From Dyadobacter frigoris (lineage in GTDB: Bacteria; Bacteroidota; Bacteroidia; Cytophagales; Spirosomataceae): a stretch of 64,000 bases of DNA. The notes under the pieces were generated by a model. The model ran no database searches. It saw only the letters and a list, made by a program, of their open reading frames with translations, and was not told the DNA's origin. The position numbers and the translations under genes were made by a program. Below are positions 17,624 through 26,921 of this stretch, one piece after another (the stretch's first letter is position 1; each line of letters opens with the position of its first letter). The stretch is taken from contig NZ_SZVO01000003.1 of the NCBI RefSeq assembly GCF_005280585.1, positions 462,247 to 526,246 of the forward strand, given 5' to 3'.

Positions 17624-19315
17624 GTGCAAATTAACGAGTTTCCAAAGGATCTTCCCCCCAAATATTACCATGATTACTTTGGCTATGTACTGAATTTCGT
17701 ACGGAAAATGTATGAAACCTTATTGAATGAGAATGAGCTTGAATTCCTGAATTCCTACAATGCGCTTTCGGAAGAAGCCCAATGTCTTTTTATCCGATTC
17801 AGTAACCGGAGCAAATCTTTTTTTCGCGTTAATTCACTTTCTTATTCAGAAATCACGGACATTCCAGCGGCTTTGAATGAGCTTCATGACGCACAATTCA
17901 TTCAGCAGCTTTGTGAACTTCATGAGGACCGCTTCGATGAAGTGATGCACTTGTTTACAAAACCGGAGCATCTGGAATTTACCAAAATTCTGCAACCGGA
18001 AATCATGCCTTCTAAATCGATCAAAAAACAGGATCTGATTCGCTGGCTTTTATATGAATATGATTTTAAAATAATCTGTGAGATCATTCTGGAAACCGAA
18101 CCAGTCGTCAAAGTCGCTTATGAAGCGGAAGTGATGATGATGAAGTTTTTGTTTTTCGGGAATCGTTATGCTGATATGACAGAATTTGTCGTCCGTGATC
18201 TGGGTCATGTCCGTTTTCAGTCTTTTGATCAGGAACATCTGTCGGTTCAGTTTGAAACCCGAAAAGATGTAGATGATACGTTGATGATTTCACTCATGAA
18301 GGAAACTTTCGATATACTGAAAAACGAATTACCGCCAGAAGAAATCTTCGACTGGTTTATGAACTGGCAGGTTGGTGTTTCCGGAAATCTCAGTCCCAAG
18401 TCAGTTCCCTCCTATCATCTATTCGTGCTTCGTGTTGGAGCCTGGCTTGAACGAAAAAAAATGCTATCTCAGGCCTTGACGGCTTATCAGCTAACGAACG
18501 ATGCGCCTTCACGGGAAAGACGCGTACGGCTTTTGTATAATCTGGGTGAAATTGAAGAAGCATTGGCACTCTGTGAAGAAATTGCCGAAAATCCCCAAAA
18601 CGCAGATGAACGTTATTTTTCACATGATTTCCATGAGAGGATTGTTAACAAAAAGAAACGTGCGGTAAAACGGACGACGCAGGCTTTGAAAGATGCCAGC
18701 AGCATTGACATTCCAATTTCCAACCGATTCCGTGTTGAACGCGGTGCTATTGAATATTATCAGGATTTGGGTGCAGAAGCCGTTTTTAGTGAAAATGAAC
18801 CTTGGCGGGCGGTATTTGGACTTTTATTCTGGGATATTATTTATGATACCAATGTAAAAGCAATTCACAATCCTTTACAACGCGTTCCATCCGATTTCTT
18901 TTTGCCTGATTTTTATTACAAAAGGTCTGAACAGCTTTTGGCCAGAATGAAAGATGCGGATACAAAAGAGGTCATATCCGAAATTGTTGAGAAAACTTTT
19001 CATGAAAAATTCGGGACAACCAATGTGCTTGTCAGCTGGTATCCCGGAATGCTTGAAATTGTTTTGAAACTGGTTGCGCTGCTCACACCTGAGCAGATCC
19101 ATGCAGTACTTTTGGAAATGGCTCAAAACCTCAGAGAAAATACCCGAGGATTTCCGGATTTGCTGGTTTGGGATGAAACTGAATACTCCTTTATTGAAAT
19201 AAAATCCCCAACCGATCATTTGTCTTCCAGGCAATTGCACTGGCTTCACTTTTTTGCCAATATTGATATAAAAAGCAGAATTGTCAGGGTTAAATGGATT
19301 AAGGAAGAAATATAA
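17624..19315 (+). CDS. VRR-NUC domain nuclease, FAN1-like
   Basis: A 563-residue protein. The start is a GTG preceded by an open frame without ATG; the next ATG (17708) would remove the conserved YYHDYFGYVLNFV lead-in. The C-terminal part (about 440-555) is a VRR-NUC domain with RGFPDLLVWD, then FIEIKSPTDHLSSRQLHWL: the PD-(D/E)xK-type acidic residues, lysine and glutamine are all present. The middle has helical repeat character and EPWRAVFGLLFWDIIYD. FAN1 family members cut branched DNA and take part in interstrand crosslink repair. No repair gene is adjacent. Family placement is firm; substrate is inferred. Confidence 0.88.
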   Translation: MQINEFPKDLPPKYYHDYFGYVLNFVRKMYETLLNENELEFLNSYNALSEEAQCLFIRFSNRSKSFFRVNSLSYSEITDIPAALNELHDAQFIQQLCELHEDRFDEVMHLFTKPEHLEFTKILQPEIMPSKSIKKQDLIRWLLYEYDFKIICEIILETEPVVKVAYEAEVMMMKFLFFGNRYADMTEFVVRDLGHVRFQSFDQEHLSVQFETRKDVDDTLMISLMKETFDILKNELPPEEIFDWFMNWQVGVSGNLSPKSVPSYHLFVLRVGAWLERKKMLSQALTAYQLTNDAPSRERRVRLLYNLGEIEEALALCEEIAENPQNADERYFSHDFHERIVNKKKRAVKRTTQALKDASSIDIPISNRFRVERGAIEYYQDLGAEAVFSENEPWRAVFGLLFWDIIYDTNVKAIHNPLQRVPSDFFLPDFYYKRSEQLLARMKDADTKEVISEIVEKTFHEKFGTTNVLVSWYPGMLEIVLKLVALLTPEQIHAVLLEMAQNLRENTRGFPDLLVWDETEYSFIEIKSPTDHLSSRQLHWLHFFANIDIKSRIVRVKWIKEEI

Positions 19316-19322
19316 AAACCAG

Positions 19323-19355
19323 AAAAAAACCTCTCAAAATTGAAAGGTTCTTTTT
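19323..19355. terminator. Intrinsic terminator between the FAN1-like gene and the next convergent gene
   Basis: AAAAAACCT and AGGTTCTTTTT enclose TCAAAATTGA, giving an imperfect stem with A- and T-runs at both sides. Confidence 0.75.
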
Positions 19356-19376
19356 CATTTACACCCAAATTCAGAT

Positions 19377-20996
19377 TTACTTTTTCTGATAAGCTCTGTT
19401 GAAAACCCCGGCTTTCCCTTTTTTCACAGGAGCAGAATAATTGATTTTATTTTTTCCCTGAGGAATTCCGGCACAGTCACCAGCCACAATGGTTTCAACC
19501 GAGGTATAAATTGTTGTAGCCCATTTCGGAATAATAATACCAGAAGTTTCAGTATTCAAATCAAGCTTCGATGCATCGCAATTATCTCTTTTAACGGTTC
19601 CTAAAAGATGATATTGAGAAATGGTTTTTGATACTGTATCAATCGGACAAATACAGCCTACACAAGATGTTGGCGATTTGCCATATTTAACTCTTTTGAC
19701 TTTAACCTTTTTGTAAGCATAAACTTCCAGAAAACATTGTTTGAAACAACGTTCAACAGAATCGATAATTCTGTCTGGTTTTTGAACAGAAAAACCTGTT
19801 GTGCTGGCCTCGCTGGTACATGATGCACAAGAAGAAATTTGCTGACTTTGAACAGTCAAATAATATTGACCTTCCACCGGACGGCCCGTTGTTGGATTTA
19901 AATACCCTGTCGGCCAGGCCATTTTTGTTTCTTTCTGACAAACAACCTGAGCAATTACATTGTCCATTCCTCCATTCAACTGATGAAGGCGTGCCGTAAA
20001 AGCTTCACTTTTGGTACTATCCAAAACACTGCGACTTTTCCAGCTGATTTGGATACTGTCTGCCTTTGTAGAATCCAGTGTACTAAAAACAAGTCCTTTG
20101 ATTGATTTCCCACCCATCATCAATTCCAGATCAGGTGCTTCACACAACAAAGGCGGCGTAGGATCTTTTCTGAACGGAATATCACGTACAAAATTACGGC
20201 GAAAAGCCAAACCTGCTGAGAAGCCGCCGTGTTTTCTTTGGTAACTGTAAATGGTAGCACCCGGAAAAATGTAATTCACTTTTGTACGAAAACCGGTAGC
20301 TTCTACACCCCATGACCAAAGTCCTTTTTTACTTGGAAAGAACAGTCCTAATGTTGCTAGAAGACCGGCATGATAACGTTTGTCAGTAGCAGTAACTGAA
20401 TAAATATTATTTGAAGTAGCCTGATCATAAACAAAAATAGCCGCAGGCGTTGTCCTAAAAAGCCCACCCCGAACAGATGCTTCAATAAAAGGCGATCTTG
20501 ATTTTTTACCAAAAGCGTAACTCAGAACCGGACCGGCCACGAGATAATGATCTTCGGAAGCGCCTTTTCTGATCACGGCGTTACCTGAACCCGATTCTGC
20601 AATAATTTTGTCCAGAAAATCGTCCAGGTCATTTCTTAAAAAGAAAGTCTGCAAACCGGCAATGGCGCCGACACCGAATTTCAACTGTTTGTTTTTCTTA
20701 GTGTGAAAAAAATAATCTGCATTTAAATTCGCATGGTAGCCAATTCCATTGAAAAGCGATTTGTCACGATATTTATTCGAATTAAATGTGCTTGACCATT
20801 TTCCGCAAAATGCAACGGCAGGCCCTATAAAGCCGCCAACGCGCCAGGGACTTACCCGATGTTCAATTCCTACGGTATCACACCCACCGGCAGGGTTCGG
20901 ACAACTTGAAGTTTTCATATCCTGCGCGTAAGAAACGGAGAATAGAAAACTGGATAAAATCAGTGGAAAGATTTTAAGTAAAAAATGTTTTCTCAT
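19377..20996 (-). CDS. Exported protein with outer-membrane barrel-like N-terminal part, function unknown
   Basis: A 539-residue protein with a signal peptide (cleavage near SYAQ, residue 25). Residues about 50-260 alternate short beta-like stretches with glycine and aromatic residues (LKFGVGAIAGLQTFFL, GLWSWGVEATGFRTKVN), as in an outer-membrane porin-like barrel. Residues about 270-539 are different: cysteine-rich, with SSCASCTSE and TSCVGCICPID, suggesting disulfides or a metal site. I do not recognise a named family. It is flanked by terminators and appears monocistronic. Confidence 0.7.
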   Translation of the reverse strand: MRKHFLLKIFPLILSSFLFSVSYAQDMKTSSCPNPAGGCDTVGIEHRVSPWRVGGFIGPAVAFCGKWSSTFNSNKYRDKSLFNGIGYHANLNADYFFHTKKNKQLKFGVGAIAGLQTFFLRNDLDDFLDKIIAESGSGNAVIRKGASEDHYLVAGPVLSYAFGKKSRSPFIEASVRGGLFRTTPAAIFVYDQATSNNIYSVTATDKRYHAGLLATLGLFFPSKKGLWSWGVEATGFRTKVNYIFPGATIYSYQRKHGGFSAGLAFRRNFVRDIPFRKDPTPPLLCEAPDLELMMGGKSIKGLVFSTLDSTKADSIQISWKSRSVLDSTKSEAFTARLHQLNGGMDNVIAQVVCQKETKMAWPTGYLNPTTGRPVEGQYYLTVQSQQISSCASCTSEASTTGFSVQKPDRIIDSVERCFKQCFLEVYAYKKVKVKRVKYGKSPTSCVGCICPIDTVSKTISQYHLLGTVKRDNCDASKLDLNTETSGIIIPKWATTIYTSVETIVAGDCAGIPQGKNKINYSAPVKKGKAGVFNRAYQKK

Positions 20997-21154
20997 AAAC
21001 CAATGAATAAAAGTGAGTGATCGTTGTAGAGGTAAAATCTGTTTTGAGCCGGGTTTAAAGACGGCACATTAACATTACAGACGCACAAAAATCACTTTGG
21101 TAACAAAGACTTTTATCATTATTTTAATTAATCGAAATACGCTTACAGAAACAA

Positions 21155-21193
21155 AAAATCCCGATACCGGGATCCATCCGGCAACGGGATTTT
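21155..21193. terminator. Intrinsic terminator between two leftward genes
   Basis: AAAATCCCG (21155-21163) pairs with CGGGATTTT (21185-21193). An inner CCGG pairing is possible. On the minus strand it lies about 70 bases past the EEP gene stop. Confidence 0.8.
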
Positions 21194-21264
21194 CTTATAG
21201 AAAACTGATTATCAAGTAATAGAATAAATTCTATTACTTTTTGCTATTAAAAATTCAAATAAAA

Positions 21265-22077
21265 CTATTTGACTAACATCAACTCAGCAAGAACCGGCAA
21301 ATGATCGGAAGCGTATTTTTCGTCTATCACTTTATGGCTTAGCACTTTGAAGATACCCGATGGTTTTGACATGATAAAGTCAATCGTCTTTTCCGGCTTG
21401 TCAACAGGAATGGTGTGCTGACAACTTTCCGCGCAGGTCCTGCTAAAATACTTATCGAAATAATTTATGACCTTACTTCCCGGTTCTGCATTAAAATCTC
21501 CGGCCAGAATCATAGGTAATTTTTCTTCCCCAAAATATTTTATAATCGTTTCTGCCTGCAACAGTCTGTTCCTCTCAGTTAAACCAAGATGCGTACTGGC
21601 AAAGATAATTTTCTGTTTTGATGGCAGCATCACTGTGATAGCTGCAATTGTTCTCATTTCTTCAACCAGATCCCTGTTAATCGGAAGTGAAAACCGGGCA
21701 GAATCTACAATGGGAAATTTAGACAAAACAGCAACACCATAATCGCCGCCCTGATGATCAATCGCTTTGGAAAAATAGAATTTCATACCCGTTAAATCTG
21801 CAATTTGTTTTGCTTGGTTTAATCCCTTCCCTGAACGCTCCGTATTGATATCTACCTCTTGTAAAGCTACAAAATCGGGTTTCGCATTATTAATAACTTT
21901 CGCAATCGCCTCAACGTCAATTCTTCCACCAGCAGACTCTGGTGGATTGCAGTGATGAATATTATAACTCATAATCCTCAAAGCTCGCTTCGGATCTTCA
22001 CTTTTAGTCTCTGAAACCCGCGCATTAAATGTAGAAAATGCAATTAAAATACAGTAAAGGGATAGGATCGATTTCAT
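21265..22077 (-). CDS. Secreted endonuclease/exonuclease/phosphatase (EEP) family protein
   Basis: A 270-residue protein with a signal peptide at residues 1-20. EEP landmarks are in order: MSYNIHHCNP (about 36-45), FVALQEVD with the metal-binding glutamate (about 71-78), STHLGL, ILAGDFNAEP (about 189-198), TIDFIMSK and SDHLPVLAEL at the C-terminus with the catalytic His. Members cleave phosphodiester or phosphomonoester bonds in DNA, lipids or inositol phosphates; secretion suggests an extracytosolic substrate. Exact substrate cannot be told. The 52-bp repeat block lies upstream. Confidence 0.88.
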   Translation of the reverse strand: MKSILSLYCILIAFSTFNARVSETKSEDPKRALRIMSYNIHHCNPPESAGGRIDVEAIAKVINNAKPDFVALQEVDINTERSGKGLNQAKQIADLTGMKFYFSKAIDHQGGDYGVAVLSKFPIVDSARFSLPINRDLVEEMRTIAAITVMLPSKQKIIFASTHLGLTERNRLLQAETIIKYFGEEKLPMILAGDFNAEPGSKVINYFDKYFSRTCAESCQHTIPVDKPEKTIDFIMSKPSGIFKVLSHKVIDEKYASDHLPVLAELMLVK

Positions 22078-22404
22078 GATTCAGGACGATAATATTACGG
22101 TGCTCTGCACCTTTGGTTATACAAAAATATACATTGCTACAAATATTTCGGTACGCCGCACCTTTCTGTTATGTTGAAATATGCTTTGCCACAAATATTA
22201 TGATACGCTGCACCTTTCGGTTGCGTTGAAATATGCTTTGCCACAAATATTATGATGCGTTGCACCTTTCGGTTGCGTTGAAATATGCTTTGCCACAAAT
22301 ATTATGGAGCACTCCACCGATACATCCTTTGCCATTCATCAAAATGCTGATTTCCGTCCCGGTTTTTTGTTTATTATTACAAAACAAAAAACTGAATCGT
22401 AACT
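22078..22404. other. Divergent intergenic region dominated by the 52-bp repeat
   Basis: Apart from the repeat block (22090-22320), only about 80 bases directly before the M16 peptidase gene are unique. No gene is visible, and no promoter element is convincing. Confidence 0.5.
22090..22320. repeat. 52-bp tandem repeat, about four copies, plus degenerate edges
   Basis: Units of GCACCTTTCGGTTGCGTTGA followed by AATATGCTTTGCCACAAATA and TTATGATGCGTT. The GCAC core starts at 22107, 22158, 22210 and 22262, so the spacings are 51, 52 and 52. The last two full copies are nearly identical and the first is diverged, as in sequential duplication from the right. It fills the divergent gap between the EEP gene and the M16 peptidase gene and so makes up most of both upstream regions. 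Confidence 0.88.
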
Positions 22405-23727
22405 ATGAAGCTACGCAAACTATTGCTGGGAGCGGCAATAATGGCTGGAATTGGTTTTGCCAATGCCCAAAGTAAGCCCGAAGATGTCAAAACTTTCACG
22501 CTGGCTAACGGCATGAAATTCCTGGTACTCGAAGATCATTCCATCCCGAATGCCAATATGTATCTGTTCTGGAAAGTTGGTTCCCGGAATGAAGTGCATG
22601 GAATTACCGGCTTGTCCCACTTTTTCGAACACATGATGTTTAACGGTTCAAAAAATTATGGGCCGAAACAATTTGACCGGACTATGGAAGCCAATGGCGG
22701 ATCGAATAATGCTTACACTTCTGAAAACGTTACCGTATACACCGACTGGTTCCAAAAAGACGCTTTGGAAACTATTTTCAAACTGGAATCTGACCGGATC
22801 GCCGATCTGACGATTGATCCGAAAATGGTTGAAAGCGAGCGTGGCGTAGTTTTGTCTGAAAGAAGCACAGGATTGGAGAACAGTAATTACCGTTTACTTA
22901 GCGAACTGGTACAATCGGTTGCTTTCCAGGAACATCCCTATATGTTTCCGGTGATAGGATTTGAATCTGATATTAAAGCCTGGACACAATCCGATCTTGA
23001 AAATTATTTTAAAACCTATTATTCGCCCAACAATGCAACGGTTGTTGTGGTTGGTGATATTACGGTAGATCAGGTTAAAAAACTGGCTGACCAATATATG
23101 GCGCCAATTCCTGCGAGAGGCCTTCCTCCAAAAATCCGTACGGTTGAGCCCGAACAAAATGGCGAGCGACGCGTTACAACCTACAAGGATATTACAACGC
23201 CAAATGTCTTGCTTTCTTACCACACACCGCAAACCGGTCACGAAGATTATTATGCATTGGATTTGTTGAGCAGCTTGCTGACATCCGGAAATTCATCCAG
23301 ATTGGTAAAATCATTGGTGATGGATACAACAATCGCTTCGCAGGTTTTCACTTTTCTGGGCGAAGGTTTTGATCCTAACCTGTTCAATATTTATGCTGTT
23401 GCGGGAGATAGTGTATCGGCACCAACGCTTGAAAAATTTATTTTGGCGCAAATTGATCTTATCGTTAAAAGTAGCGTTACCGACAGCGAATTGCAAAAAG
23501 TGAAAAACCAGAAACTGATGGAATTTTACAGAAGTATGGAAACCATCAATGGCAAAGCAAACAGTATGGGAACCTATGATGTGTTTTTCGGTGATTACCG
23601 TAAAATGTTTGATGCACCCAAATTGTATGAAAAAGTAACCGTAGACGATATTAAACGTGTTGCTGCCAAATATTTTACAGACAGAAACAGAACGGTTGGC
23701 TATTTGTTACCGGAAAAGAAAGCTTGA
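22405..23727 (+). CDS. M16 family zinc peptidase (catalytic subunit)
   Basis: A 440-residue exported protein (signal peptide to about residue 22, IGFANAQ). The inverted zinc motif HFFEH is at residues 72-76 (GLSHFFEHMMFNG), with the distal glutamate region ESERGVVLSERS downstream (about 145-157). The C-terminal M16 half follows (about 190-380). M16 enzymes degrade peptides in a clam-shell chamber formed by two halves, often as an active/inactive pair. The partner follows 54 bases downstream. Length matches the ~440-residue bacterial form. Confidence 0.94.
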   Translation: MKLRKLLLGAAIMAGIGFANAQSKPEDVKTFTLANGMKFLVLEDHSIPNANMYLFWKVGSRNEVHGITGLSHFFEHMMFNGSKNYGPKQFDRTMEANGGSNNAYTSENVTVYTDWFQKDALETIFKLESDRIADLTIDPKMVESERGVVLSERSTGLENSNYRLLSELVQSVAFQEHPYMFPVIGFESDIKAWTQSDLENYFKTYYSPNNATVVVVGDITVDQVKKLADQYMAPIPARGLPPKIRTVEPEQNGERRVTTYKDITTPNVLLSYHTPQTGHEDYYALDLLSSLLTSGNSSRLVKSLVMDTTIASQVFTFLGEGFDPNLFNIYAVAGDSVSAPTLEKFILAQIDLIVKSSVTDSELQKVKNQKLMEFYRSMETINGKANSMGTYDVFFGDYRKMFDAPKLYEKVTVDDIKRVAAKYFTDRNRTVGYLLPEKKA

Positions 23728-23781
23728 TAACCGGCTCAGCATTTGTTTCAAATCTTTTGTAATGATCTAAAAAATTTCAAG

Positions 23782-25158
23782 ATGAAAAATATATTCCTTG
23801 TGCTACTCACCCTAACGACTTTGTCGGTTGCCGCACAAAACAATTTTAAAGTCCCGAAATACGAAAAGTTTAAACTAAAAAACGGGCTTACCGTGTATCT
23901 GATGGAGCAGCATGAAGTTCCGCTGATCAATGTTTCTGCGGTATTTGACGCGGGTTCCATTAATGACGGCGAACAATATGGCCTGGCCAATTTAACGGCT
24001 GACGCTTTGGTTTTCGGCACCCAGAAATACACAAAAGCCCAGATTGAAGAAATAACGGATTATGTCGGCGCAAATTTATCGACCACAGCTGGAAAAGAAG
24101 GAGCAAGTATCCGCTCTTCATTTGCTGTAAAAGACCAAGATAAGCTTTTCGATGTTTTGCAGCAAATCATCATTCATCCGGTTTTTGATGCTGTTGAATT
24201 TGATAAACATAAACAGCGGACGTTACTGGAATTAACACAAATAAAAGAACGTCCACGTAACGTGATCGGCAATTATTTCAATGCGTTCATGTTCGATAAA
24301 CATCCTTATGCAACGCCAACCGGTGGTTCCAAATCGACGGTAGAAAAAATCACTAATGACGAGGTAAAGAAATTTTACCAAAATAATTACACAACCGGAA
24401 AAGCTGCAATCGCCGTTGTGGGTGATTTCAAAACGGTGGATATGAAGAAAAAAATCACTGCACTTTTTGGCGACTGGAAAACAGCCGAAGCCAGAATGGT
24501 TAAACGTGCTGTGCCTGAACTTGCATTTACAAAAAGCCGCGTTTTACTGGTGAATAAAGATGATGCAAGAGAAACTACATTTTTCATTGGTGGAAAAGGA
24601 ATTCCATACAGTTCGCCAGATTATATTCCGGTTCTGGTTGTAAATACAATTCTGGGAGACCGGTTTACTTCCTGGCTGAATGATGCATTACGCGTTAATT
24701 CCGGCCTTACTTATGGCGCCAGCAGCCGGTTTAGCAGGTATAAAATGGCGGGGACTTTTTACATCAGCACTTTTACCAAAAATTCAACAACGGTTCCTGC
24801 GGTTGATATGGCTTTGAGTGTATTGGACAGTCTGCATAAAACAGGTATCAGCGAAACGGTTTTAGCGTCTGCAAAATCTTATGTAAAAGGAGATTTCCCA
24901 CCGGATTATGAATCTGCCGGAGCATTGGCTGGCTTACTTACGGATATGTTTTTGTACAACTTTGACGAAAACTTCATCAATACTTTTCAGGCAAAAGTGG
25001 ATGGATTAACAACGGCTCAGGCCAAAACGATCATTGAGCAATATTTCCCTAAAGATAATCTGCAATTTATTATGATTGGAAAGGCAGCAGATATCAAAGA
25101 GCAGATTAAGAAATACGGAGAGGTTACTGAGAAGCAGATTAAGGTAGACGGATATTGA
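23782..25158 (+). CDS. M16 family peptidase homologue lacking the zinc site (partner subunit)
   Basis: A 458-residue exported protein (signal MKNIFLVLLTLTTLSVAAQ). It has the M16 fold, with FKLKNGLTVYLMEQHEVPL at the start and the second domain from about 200. Where active enzymes have HxxEH, it has YGLANLTADALVFGT, so it lacks the metal ligands. This is the pattern of the non-catalytic partner in heterodimeric M16 peptidases. I start at the ATG before the signal; a TTG start at 23743 is unlikely. It is in one operon with the active subunit. Confidence 0.92.
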   Translation: MKNIFLVLLTLTTLSVAAQNNFKVPKYEKFKLKNGLTVYLMEQHEVPLINVSAVFDAGSINDGEQYGLANLTADALVFGTQKYTKAQIEEITDYVGANLSTTAGKEGASIRSSFAVKDQDKLFDVLQQIIIHPVFDAVEFDKHKQRTLLELTQIKERPRNVIGNYFNAFMFDKHPYATPTGGSKSTVEKITNDEVKKFYQNNYTTGKAAIAVVGDFKTVDMKKKITALFGDWKTAEARMVKRAVPELAFTKSRVLLVNKDDARETTFFIGGKGIPYSSPDYIPVLVVNTILGDRFTSWLNDALRVNSGLTYGASSRFSRYKMAGTFYISTFTKNSTTVPAVDMALSVLDSLHKTGISETVLASAKSYVKGDFPPDYESAGALAGLLTDMFLYNFDENFINTFQAKVDGLTTAQAKTIIEQYFPKDNLQFIMIGKAADIKEQIKKYGEVTEKQIKVDGY

Positions 25159-25227
25159 AAGGACTTCAGCTTTCGGCAGTCGGCTATCAGTTGGTTGCCG
25201 GAAATGAGTTTGATATGAATAAATAAT

Positions 25228-25306
25228 CATCGGCTTTCGGTGGTGCGTTCAAGGCTAAAATTTGTCATTGCCATTTTAGCCGATCGCTGAATGCCGAAAG
25301 CCGATG
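25228..25306. repeat. Nested inverted repeat between convergent genes
   Basis: Outer arms CATCGGCTTTCGG (25228-25240) and CCGAAAGCCGATG (25294-25306) are perfect complements over 13 bases. Inside, GGCTAAAAT (25253-25261) pairs with ATTTTAGCC (25273-25281). It lies between two 3' ends and may end transcripts from both sides. Similar GCTTTCGGC fragments occur at 25170 and 41168, so it may also be a dispersed repeat. Confidence 0.8.
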
Positions 25307-25315
25307 TACGAATTA

Positions 25316-26773
25316 TTAGTTTCTGTAATCCAATGCAGGTTTACGATTTCCTACCATGGCGTCGTATTTAAAATTAGCGCCTTTTGCTTTTTCCCAATCC
25401 GCATGTGCTTTTTGGATTAAAGCCGGGTCTTTAAATAAATCGATAGCAGTTAACGCAAGTGTTTTTGACGCTACCATCATTCCTTTTTTACCAATTTCAG
25501 TACCTCCCGCTGCAACTGCCTGCCAGCTGTGCGCCGGAGTGCCAGGCACCCATGTTGCTGTTGAAAGACCAACCGTCGGCACTGCCCAGCTTACATCACC
25601 AACATCCGTCGAACCGCCCATTCCTTCAATTTTTGTTGAAAAAGCAGGTACAGTTTCAGCTTCTGTATATTTTGGTCTGGTCTCTGTTGATGCAGGTAAT
25701 GTGGCAATAATCTTTTCAGAAAATGCTATTTCCTCCGGTGTATACTTAACACCACCAACAGTTTCCAGATTTTTAAACATAACACGGGAAAGCGACTCAA
25801 TTGGCAGCAAATCATAAGCACCTCCGGTAACTTCCATTTCTACCCTTGTTCCGGTTCCCATTGCGGCGCCTTTTGAGGCTTCTACAATTCTAGCCCAAAC
25901 ATCCTTTACCACCTCACGGTTGTTATGGCGGGCGTAGTAATAAACCTCTGCAAAGGCAGGAACCACGTTTGGCGCTTCACCTCCGCGTGTAATTACATAG
26001 TGAATACGGGTTTCCTGAGGAATATGCTCACGCATCATGTTCACCATATAATCCATTGCTTCCACCCCATCCAAGGCAGAACGTCCGCGTTCCGGTGCTC
26101 CTGCTGCATGAGCAGCTACACCGTAAAAACGGAATTTCGCTGAAATATTTGCCAAAGATGATGCAGGATTCGCCGAGTTTCTATCTCCCGGATGCCAGTG
26201 TAAAACAACATCTGAATCCTTAAAAACACCTTCTCTTACCATATAGACCTTACCCGAACCGCCTTCCTCAGCCGGGCAGCCCATTAATTTGATAGTACCT
26301 GTTTTTCCATTTTGTTTGAGCCAGTCCTTCACTGCAATGGCGGCTGCGGTCGAAGCGGTTCCAAAAAGATGATGCCCACAAGCGTGACCTGCTTTTTGTC
26401 CTTCTATTACTTTTCTTTCCGGAACTGCTTCCTGTGCCATACCCGGAAGCGCATCATATTCAGCTAAAATACTGATCACCGGTTTTCCCTTTCCATAGGT
26501 TGCAACAAAAGCAGTGGGAATACCTGCAACTCCTTTTTCAAGCGTAAAACCTTCCTTTTCCAGTTCCTCTTCCAGAATTGCAGAGCTTTTGACTTCTTTA
26601 TATCCAACTTCCGCCAAATCCCAGATTTTTTTCGACACATCGCCATAATGGTCTTTTTTCTTGTCCAGATTCGCAATTACTTCTTTCTGCTCTTTGGTAA
26701 CCGTCGCCTGGCCGTAAGAACAAACAGCGCTCAGACTTAGTAAAGCCAGAAAACCGAGGTTGATTTTTTTCAT
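25316..26773 (-). CDS. Exported M20 family amidohydrolase (AbgB-like)
   Basis: A 485-residue protein with a signal peptide (to about residue 21, CSYGQ). M20D features: ILAEYDALPGMAQEAVP (about 101-117), GHACGHHLFGT with metal ligands (about 128-138), CPAEEGGSGKVYMVREGVF, and a dimerisation/lid part with GVAAHAAGAPERGRSALDG. The C-terminal GGSTDVGDVSW and GTPAHSW complete the site. It resembles p-aminobenzoyl-glutamate hydrolase subunit B and other amide-cleaving M20D enzymes. Export is unusual for AbgB itself, so the substrate may be an extracytosolic acyl-amino acid or peptide. It follows the second susD, with a terminator-like hairpin between. Confidence 0.9.
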   Translation of the reverse strand: MKKINLGFLALLSLSAVCSYGQATVTKEQKEVIANLDKKKDHYGDVSKKIWDLAEVGYKEVKSSAILEEELEKEGFTLEKGVAGIPTAFVATYGKGKPVISILAEYDALPGMAQEAVPERKVIEGQKAGHACGHHLFGTASTAAAIAVKDWLKQNGKTGTIKLMGCPAEEGGSGKVYMVREGVFKDSDVVLHWHPGDRNSANPASSLANISAKFRFYGVAAHAAGAPERGRSALDGVEAMDYMVNMMREHIPQETRIHYVITRGGEAPNVVPAFAEVYYYARHNNREVVKDVWARIVEASKGAAMGTGTRVEMEVTGGAYDLLPIESLSRVMFKNLETVGGVKYTPEEIAFSEKIIATLPASTETRPKYTEAETVPAFSTKIEGMGGSTDVGDVSWAVPTVGLSTATWVPGTPAHSWQAVAAGGTEIGKKGMMVASKTLALTAIDLFKDPALIQKAHADWEKAKGANFKYDAMVGNRKPALDYRN

Positions 26774-26850
26774 AAGTATGGGTTTTAAATCAAAATAAAA
26801 AATACTGCATTTTGAGCAGAGTTGAAAAGATAAGCCTTTTAAAATAAGAC

Positions 26851-26874
26851 AGGAAGGCAGCGAACTGCCTTCCT
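26851..26874 (-). terminator. Intrinsic terminator after locus-2 susD
   Basis: AGGAAGGCAG and CTGCCTTCCT form a perfect 10-bp stem with a 4-base loop (CGAA on the plus strand). On the minus strand TCTTATTTT follows. It lies about 50 bases past the susD stop and before the amidohydrolase start. Confidence 0.8.
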
Positions 26875-26921
26875 GTTACCTTACTGATCCATTGAGATCA
26901 AACATTTTCCCAATTCTTCAA

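Noticed and set aside
22090..22320. CRISPR array or minisatellite coding repeat
   Set aside because: The whole 52-bp unit is repeated without spacers, and the overlapping frame at 22233-22475 is non-coding in appearance and crosses the start of the peptidase gene.
25356..25817. 153-codon frame opposite the amidohydrolase
   Set aside because: A shadow of the M20 gene; no independent homology pattern.
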